From Stemphylium vesicarium (lineage: Eukaryota > Ascomycota > Dothideomycetes > Pleosporales > Pleosporaceae), in assembly GCA_004380135.1 (NCBI GenBank), contig QXCR01000110.1:36199-100198 (forward strand): a stretch of DNA of 64,000 nucleotides, written 5' to 3'. The notes beneath the pieces are model-generated. The model worked only from the letters and a program-made list of their open reading frames with translations. It made no database searches and was not told where the DNA came from. A program made the position numbers and the translations under genes. How positions within the stretch are numbered: the stretch's first letter is position 1; each line of letters begins with the position of its first letter. Shown here in pieces: positions 58,184 through 64,000 of this stretch.

Positions 58184-59368
58184 CTAGACTGCTTCTCTCT
58201 CAATCTCTAGAACGTAATCATCGCCTTCTCGCGCGACAATTTTCACCTTTACGCCCAACTTCGTGTCGAACATCATATCCATCTCCCGCAAAGGCGCATC
58301 GTTCAATGCTGCGCCATTCCACTCGCTATCACATCCCAACGTCTCTGGATTTGTGTCGAGAATCCTGATCGGACCGACGCCACTTCCAAGCCCAGTGTCT
58401 GCCGTATAGAGAAGCACACCGGTTGCGGATTCACATGCGTCGTGGTCGGTTCCTTGTGTCGAACGCACCTCCGCCATGACATAGCCTGTAGCATTAATCG
58501 GGATAGCAACGGCCTTGACGCCGCCATCGACTTCGATTGGACTCAGACGATGCGTTGTCGTACCCGTCTCGGTGATGCAATCGACTTGATTCTCCTCAAT
58601 CCAGTTCAGCCACCACTTGTGCCATGCAAAGAGATCGGGGGACTGGCCCCACACGACGCCCATCATATCGAAGGTTCCAACCCAAAGACCGTTGCCTCCA
58701 GGGCCATAAGGATAGAGATCAGGTAAACCCATTGTGTGGCCCGTCTCGTGATTAACTATCTTCCAGCTCCCATCCGGGTACAAGTCATTTCCAAATGTGA
58801 TGATGGCACCTGCGGGAAAGTTTCGGCCGCTTGGGGTGGTGATGGCATTGCTGTATGAGGCAGAGCGATTGATTTCTTTGGTGCCGTTGGGAGGCGCAAT
58901 GAATAGGATATCGACGCTCGTGAAGTCGAAGTCGTCCCGAACGGCTGCGAGGGCATCGGAAATGTATTGTGCGTGTTCCGCAGAAGTGAGGCCTTCCTCA
59001 TCGGCGAAGCCGTAGGCCGCAGCGTCGCGGGGCATGCGGTAGAACTTGTCCAAGAGGGGTACAATCTCGAAGTCGAGTTTTCCAAAAGACATCTGTCGAT
59101 ATAGATCTGAGGGCTGTTCCCGGAGTGGCTCGTAGAGCTGCCACGGCTCCTGACCATAGTGATCATCGGGGGTATCGGTGAAGTCGACGAAGATGAGACC
59201 AGCGCGCAGGGGGCCGACCGAAGGTGCGTTGTTGGTAGATTCCCAGGAAGGGCGGCAGGTAATTGGCTCGGGATCGCAAGTAGGGCCGTCTTGCCATGTG
59301 AGTGGATGGGCAAAGACGGTGGATAGCAATGCAGTCCCAACCACATACCGATGCCACACTGAATGCAT
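58184..59368 (-). CDS. Secreted M6-like metallopeptidase
   Basis: Predicted secreted zinc peptidase related to the M6 (immune inhibitor A-like) family. It is a single exon of 394 aa from the ATG at 59368. That start gives a signal peptide (YVVGTALLSTVFA) and a good context; an upstream in-frame ATG at 59479 would add 37 residues. The zinc motif HETGHTMGLPD (HExxHxxGxxD) is near residue 205, after GNDLYPDGSWKIVN, and the Met-turn-like FDMMGVVWG follows. Four or more cysteines and a beta-rich C-terminal domain suggest extracellular stability. It lies next to the six-cysteine secreted protein on the same strand. Whether it digests host, nutrient or own proteins is unknown. Confidence 0.85.
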   Translation of the reverse strand: MHSVWHRYVVGTALLSTVFAHPLTWQDGPTCDPEPITCRPSWESTNNAPSVGPLRAGLIFVDFTDTPDDHYGQEPWQLYEPLREQPSDLYRQMSFGKLDFEIVPLLDKFYRMPRDAAAYGFADEEGLTSAEHAQYISDALAAVRDDFDFTSVDILFIAPPNGTKEINRSASYSNAITTPSGRNFPAGAIITFGNDLYPDGSWKIVNHETGHTMGLPDLYPYGPGGNGLWVGTFDMMGVVWGQSPDLFAWHKWWLNWIEENQVDCITETGTTTHRLSPIEVDGGVKAVAIPINATGYVMAEVRSTQGTDHDACESATGVLLYTADTGLGSGVGPIRILDTNPETLGCDSEWNGAALNDAPLREMDMMFDTKLGVKVKIVAREGDDYVLEIEREAV

Positions 59369-60067
59369 AGTGGTTCCAAAGAAAGCGTGGTGATTGCGCA
59401 GAACGACGGTTGTAAGGTATTCGATGAAGAAGAGGCAGTGATGAAGTGATGAAAATACAGCGGCTGGGTTTCCAAGCATGTGTTCTTATACCTACGTCGC
59501 AGAGGTAGAAAATGTAGTGACTATCACCATCGAGGTGGCTTTGTTAGCGGTGAAGAGCGCTGTGCTTACTACTGTTCGTTGAGCTGAGTGTAGCTGGACG
59601 GTACACGCAGCTGAGGCTGAGCGCCAAGCGCGGCGTCTACAGTCTGATGTTTTACACACCTGAGCTCGTATCTGCAGACCTAAAGCGTTCCTCGGCTGTA
59701 CTGACCAAAAGGCTTTGTCTTCGCCGAGCTAGTCTTACATGAGCTTCGCCGTTGCCAATGTGGCTGCCTGAGTTTTGCATTCTTGATCGGTCTCAACACC
59801 AACAACGGAGACACACTCATAGCTGAGGATCAATGGTATGATAATCTGGTGATGCGTAAGCATTCTGTTTGGCGTATTGCGTCTAGGGAACTATCTTCCA
59901 AACGCGAAGGAACCAACGTTCTCGAGTGCTTAAAGCATGACTAGCAACTAACGTTTGATTGCTTGTAGAGTAGGCTATCGTGACTACAGGTTGTTTCTAC
60001 TTTTGCCAAGAACATCTTGTCTACTTTTATAGATATACCAAGGAGAGCGCTCTGGAAGACAGTCTTC
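59369..60067. other. Intergenic gap
   Basis: 699 bp between two minus-strand genes, holding the metallopeptidase promoter and the MFS gene 3' region. Nothing else was recognised. Confidence 0.6.
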
Positions 60068-61627
60068 TTAGCCTCTTCCCGTTTGTTGTGAGTTCTCCGA
60101 CCCCGAGCTTTTCTCCTCTTCTCTTTCTGGCTCGGGAGCCTTGGACGGAGTAGGCGCAAATTTAGATCGTTCTCTAATCGGCCCGCCATATTTGTAGAAG
60201 ATGAAAGGGATAGGCGCAAGCAAGCAGGCTACTCCGGCAATGAGCGAACCGCCGCCACCGACACCAAGAGCGTCAAACATGTACTGCGTGAACAAGGGCG
60301 CCGCAGCTCCTGCGGCGGAGCGTACAACAGTGTTCGCTGCTAACGCGCTCGCAGCGTACATGAGGTACGTGTCCGTAAGATAGTTGAGATATGCAACGAA
60401 GATGAGTAGGATGGAGGTCGAGAGGAAAACACCAGCGAGAGTGGGAACGATCCAATGGACGCTGTTGTACTCTCCAGACCAGGCGAACCACAACATGGTA
60501 ATGGGGAACATGACGCCGCCGAGCATCGCGACAGGGAGACGGTCTTCCGGGACGCCCTTGTAGCCGGACTCCGCCTTTTTTCTGTCCCTAGCTGTATTCG
60601 CAAAGATGATAGCCCCACCGATAACAGCCCCGATGGCAGTTCCAAGGAGCGGCAGCTGACCGACACCGGAGTTCCAACCTCGCCGTTGTTGGAAAACGTA
60701 GGGATAGATCGTAAAGAGCATGTACAGGAGGGCATACACAACCGTTAGATAGATGGCGACCGCAAACGAGATGGGGTCGAAAAGAATCTTCCAGGGACGA
60801 GTGAGGGCAACACGGAACATGCCTGCGAGAGTCCTATCCGTCACTTCGACTGGTGCCTTGACATCTTCATGCCCAGGAATTTTCAAGACTCTGATGCGCT
60901 TGGCTTTGTTGCGGAGCACGATTGCGGGCAATGTTTCCGGGATCGTGAACATTAGGAGCTCGGTGATGCCACCCAGCCAGAGAAGGACGTAGAAACACCA
61001 TCGCCAGTCCTTCTTCAACTGTAGAAAGCCGGATATGACAGGCCCGAGTGCTGGGCCGACGAATGTCATCATGGCAAATGCAGCCATTGCGTTCCCACGC
61101 TCGAGGGGTCCCCAGATGTCCGCCAATACGCCTGGGGCGTTGGAGAGAGGAGCACTCGCGAATGTCCCCGCAAAGAACCGACCTACGAGGAGACCACCAA
61201 AATTGGGCGTGAAGGCGCAGAGGAAGTTGAAGGCCAAGTATAGGGTAAATGTGACGTAGAAGATGTATCTGCGACCAAAAAACTCGGAAAGCGGAGCAAA
61301 AACGAGGGGCCCAGCGCAGTACCCTAGAAGGAACACAGTAATGACGAGTCCAGCAGCCTCAGTGGACACATGCAATTCAGTTGAGAGAGACTCGAGCGTG
61401 CCGGATGGGCTGGAAGACGCAAATGTGGCGTTTACTACCAGGATAACCGAGACCACGGTGATGTACCATCTTCTTCCAGTGGACCAGTTTTTGGGATTCT
61501 CGATGTCGTTGGGGCCGAACTCAAGAAGACCCTCGTCATTGAGGTGGACTTCTTCCGAGGCCTCTATGTCACGGGTCTTGTATGGCTTCGCCGTTGGCCG
61601 CGATAAGAATCGTTCGAGCTTCTCCAT
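60068..61627 (-). CDS. MFS transporter, DHA1-type drug/polyamine exporter
   Basis: Proton-antiport major facilitator of the 12-helix DHA1 group (Tpo1/Flr1-like), likely in the plasma membrane. It is a single exon of 519 aa from the ATG at 61627. NPKNWS before helix 1 is typical of the fungal group. Motif A is the loop APLSEFFGRRYIF after helix 2, and motif C of antiporters is in VGPALGPVISGF (helix 5). About twelve hydrophobic segments are visible, with a central cytosolic loop (KAKRIRVLKIPGHEDVKAP). The C-terminal tail is charged and Ser-rich. The substrate cannot be read from sequence; toxins, drugs or polyamines are the usual ones. Confidence 0.92.
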   Translation of the reverse strand: MEKLERFLSRPTAKPYKTRDIEASEEVHLNDEGLLEFGPNDIENPKNWSTGRRWYITVVSVILVVNATFASSSPSGTLESLSTELHVSTEAAGLVITVFLLGYCAGPLVFAPLSEFFGRRYIFYVTFTLYLAFNFLCAFTPNFGGLLVGRFFAGTFASAPLSNAPGVLADIWGPLERGNAMAAFAMMTFVGPALGPVISGFLQLKKDWRWCFYVLLWLGGITELLMFTIPETLPAIVLRNKAKRIRVLKIPGHEDVKAPVEVTDRTLAGMFRVALTRPWKILFDPISFAVAIYLTVVYALLYMLFTIYPYVFQQRRGWNSGVGQLPLLGTAIGAVIGGAIIFANTARDRKKAESGYKGVPEDRLPVAMLGGVMFPITMLWFAWSGEYNSVHWIVPTLAGVFLSTSILLIFVAYLNYLTDTYLMYAASALAANTVVRSAAGAAAPLFTQYMFDALGVGGGGSLIAGVACLLAPIPFIFYKYGGPIRERSKFAPTPSKAPEPEREEEKSSGSENSQQTGRG

Positions 61628-62475
61628 GGTGGAGGGCGTTGGTGAGGTTGGACAAAGAAGGTACAGACGGAGTCAAGCATTTTTCGCGGCTTGGTACAAC
61701 CTCCATACAAATACTGGAGCTGACCGGCTGGACTAATGATGAAATGGCTTCGGCCGAGCATGGTTTGTAAGGGGGCTCAATTCCGAGGAGGAGCTCGCGT
61801 GGGGAAAGCGGCTATCAGACGTATAGCACGAACTCACGACGTCATCGAATATTGGAGGGGGTATGATGCAAGCTATGACTTAGGGCATGTTGCTGAATTG
61901 GAACCTACAAAATGAGCTGCAATGACGCCCCGCGCAAGTGTACATAAGACCTGATCGAGGGTCATGATCGGAATAGTTGCAGAGCAAGTTGCAGTGCAAG
62001 ATGAAGCGTGGAGGGTCGGTATGAAGGTTTGGTGTGGTCAATCGATCCCGGAAATAACGAACCATATTTCCGATGCTCCATGGAGGTTTTGCGCCTCCCC
62101 CATATCTTATCTTGGTCATGCTTTTTCCTTGCCGCCACGGACAGCTGGCATCACTGATTGCTTCCTTTGACTTTCTAGGCTTTCGCAACGAGCATGATGT
62201 CTGAAAAAACACTCTTGTAACAAGGGAAACGGCGTTGGTGATGCTAGTGATGTCGCTGCTGCTGCGAAGGTCGAACGGAGGAGAGCGAAGAGCGAAGAGC
62301 GAGGTCCGAAGGTGGCTTGGTTACTGTGTCCGTGCGCCAGATGATCATGGTCGCCAGATGATCACCCCAACAACTTCAAATATTGATAAAAATGAGGCTG
62401 TAAAGCCACCAAAAATCGTAATAAAATTGCGCAAAGCTAGAGTAATAGTAAATACAGGCTTGCGAAACTTTTGGT
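61628..62475. other. Region between the MFS gene and the transposon remnant
   Basis: 848 bp without a supportable gene. From about 62360 the sequence becomes AT-rich (run of ATAAAAATG and AATAAAATT words) and probably belongs to the transposon end. No terminal inverted repeat can be confirmed because the other end is outside the window. Confidence 0.5.
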
Positions 62476-64000
62476 CTATTCAGAATATTTTTCTGGTGTC
62501 TGGATTGGCCGTGCACGGCGACTCCGCGCTGGGGGAGTTGGTACAGCCCCAGCAACTGCTACTATTGCTGCAGCATCACCAACACGCTTTTGAGGCTTTG
62601 TAGCTGGCTTATGAGGCTTTGAAGCTTCGCGCTTACCCTTTTGGGACAATTGTATAGCCTTTTTAGCGTCGCGCAGTGCTTTCTGGCGCTCCTTTTCAGC
62701 CAGCTTTGCTGCCCGCTCCTGCCTCCTCACCTCCTGAAGTCTCTCTCTCTCTCTCAGCACGCCTCTCCTGAGCCAGCTGAGCCTTGTGGAGGCGAGCTTG
62801 CTCCTTCACCTCAGCTATCTGAGCTTTTTGAAGCTGTTGCTGTTCAGCTTGTTGTTGCCGTGCTGCCTCATCATCCCGAGCTTGTTGTACACGTTCAGAT
62901 GACCAGAAGACGCCTCCTCCGTGATACCCCTGAGTGCTATCAAGCTGGAGAGGATAGGACCACTTATTCCGTGCCTTCTTGATGGCTAAGGCCTTTCTCA
63001 GACCCCTGATCTCTCCTCGGAGTAGTGTATTCTGAGCTGCAATGTGGTGTAGGCTACGTTGGAGCTTCTTCACGTCCTTACTCGTCTAATCCTTCACTGA
63101 ACGGCGTATAATTGACTTGATCTTGAGCTAATCCTCTTCTGAGAGTACTGAGTTGGAGTCATCTAAATCTAATGCCTCCTTAGTGAACCTTTTAAGTATA
63201 ACCTCTAGGTTGAGTGGGTGAATACTAGTTGCCTAGAAGGATCTTTAGATGAGTGGAGGTTTGAAAACCCTACTCCATGCCCTCCAGAAGAGTGGGAAGA
63301 AGTCTCCTTTAGTCATGTCAAGCAGCCCCTGACTGTCCTGGAGGTAATCAGCCAGCTCAGCTGAGTAGGCATCGGCAAGAGGCTTGAACATGGCTACATC
63401 AAGGGGTTGAAGCCTATGGGTTGAGTGAGGAGGGAACACAGCTAGTAGGATGCTGTGGTCGTTACAGTAATTGATAAAGTCCATTGTAGCATGAGATGAA
63501 TGGCCATCCATAAGGAGTAATCGCCGCCCAGTTGAAGCGTATCGCCGGGTCTCCTTTTCAAACACCTCCTTGAGCCAAGCTAGCCCTATATCGTTATTGC
63601 TCCAGCCTGAGGAGGATGAGGTGATAAAGATGGAGTGCTTGCCAGCCTCTATAGCGTCAACCCAGCTTGATTGAACTACTCTATTGGCTCCCTTGAAGAT
63701 GAGTGAAGGACTTAGGGCTAAGCCATCTGAACCAATACAAGCTAGCACTGTTATCCATTCACTTGAGCCGTCTTCAAGGGCCTGGCGTACCCCCTTTTGA
63801 GTATAGAGTGCCTTGTCAAACACTCGCTTAGTCCTTCCAACTCTTCCAAGCTGAAACCCCTTTTCGTCCATATTGAATATATGGGATGGCTGTATATCAT
63901 ACTCATCTATATTGCCTTGTAGCAGCTCGAAATACAAGCTGTACTTAGCCCCTGAGTCAGCCTTGTGCCGCTTTTTACTCATGGCCTTGCTGTAGGCTGA
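62476..64000 (-). pseudogene. Decayed pogo/Fot1-like DDE transposase (partial, 5' end beyond window)
   Basis: Transposase of the Tc1-mariner/pogo superfamily; the N-terminal part lies beyond 64000. The DDE domain shows MDEKGFQLGR (first Asp), LLLMDGHSSH (second) and PPHSTHRLQPLDVAMF (third), all intact. After that the frame is broken by four in-frame stops at 63245-63247, 63233-63235, 63128-63130 and 63086-63088. Each is TAA or TAG and would be CAA or CAG before a C-to-T change. The coiled, Gln/Ala/Glu/Arg-rich C-terminal region follows in frame and is then shifted at an (AG)7 run (62741-62755) before ending at 62476. The pattern fits RIP plus slippage. No longer functional as read here. Confidence 0.9.

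Noticed and set aside
62871..63073. Separate coiled-coil gene
   Set aside because: It continues in frame from the transposase after a stop codon and matches the usual C-terminal tail of pogo-type elements, so it is part of the pseudogene.
1..64000. CRISPR array, rRNA genes or prokaryotic operons
   Set aside because: No regularly spaced direct repeats with spacers or rRNA-like sequence were seen, and the intron structure shows a eukaryotic genome.

Overview
This window comes from a filamentous ascomycete, most likely a Dothideomycete of the Pleosporales type. The evidence is protein-coding genes cut by many short introns (about 45-100 bp, GT..AG, several with CTAAC/CTGAC branch sites), a division-1 chitin synthase, a fungal hybrid histidine kinase, Zn2Cys6 and C2H2 regulators, fungal-type secreted proteins, and a Fot1/pogo-like transposase with C-to-T type stop codons as RIP would leave. 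I assembled exons by hand from splice signals and frame; lengths are given only where the exon sum is a multiple of three. The order Pleosporales is an inference.

Layout. 1-6763 is gene-poor, except for an FKBP-type prolyl isomerase in seven small exons (3463-4621). 6764-14705 holds histidinol phosphatase, gamma-glutamylcyclotransferase behind a 22-copy AAG repeat, a Gvp36-like BAR protein and a Zn2Cys6 regulator. That regulator has about 5.2 kb of gene-free DNA upstream (14706-19938). 19939-42890 is a dense housekeeping block: a RING-H2 protein head to head with the Pol I factor Rrn11, an FAD phenol-hydroxylase-like monooxygenase, a chitin synthase, the monopolin/kinetochore protein Csm1/Pcs1, ATP synthase subunit k head to head with an MTP18-like mitochondrial protein, a RecQ helicase and a PAS hybrid histidine kinase.

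42891-46263 is a 3.4 kb gene desert. From 46264 on, housekeeping genes (AN1/Cuz1-like zinc finger protein, Pus4 pseudouridine synthase, C2H2 regulator) alternate with accessory genes: three small secreted proteins (46264, 49072, 57183), a rhodopsin-like seven-helix membrane protein, a secreted M6-like metallopeptidase and an MFS exporter. The right edge (62476-64000) is a decayed pogo-type DDE transposase.

Most genes work independently. The functional groupings I can support are the divergent mitochondrial pair at 34.0-36.1 kb and the accessory run at 57-64 kb (two secreted proteins, an efflux-type transporter and a mutated transposon on one strand), which looks like a host-interaction or niche-adaptation segment. 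No CRISPR, rRNA or convincing tRNA was found.
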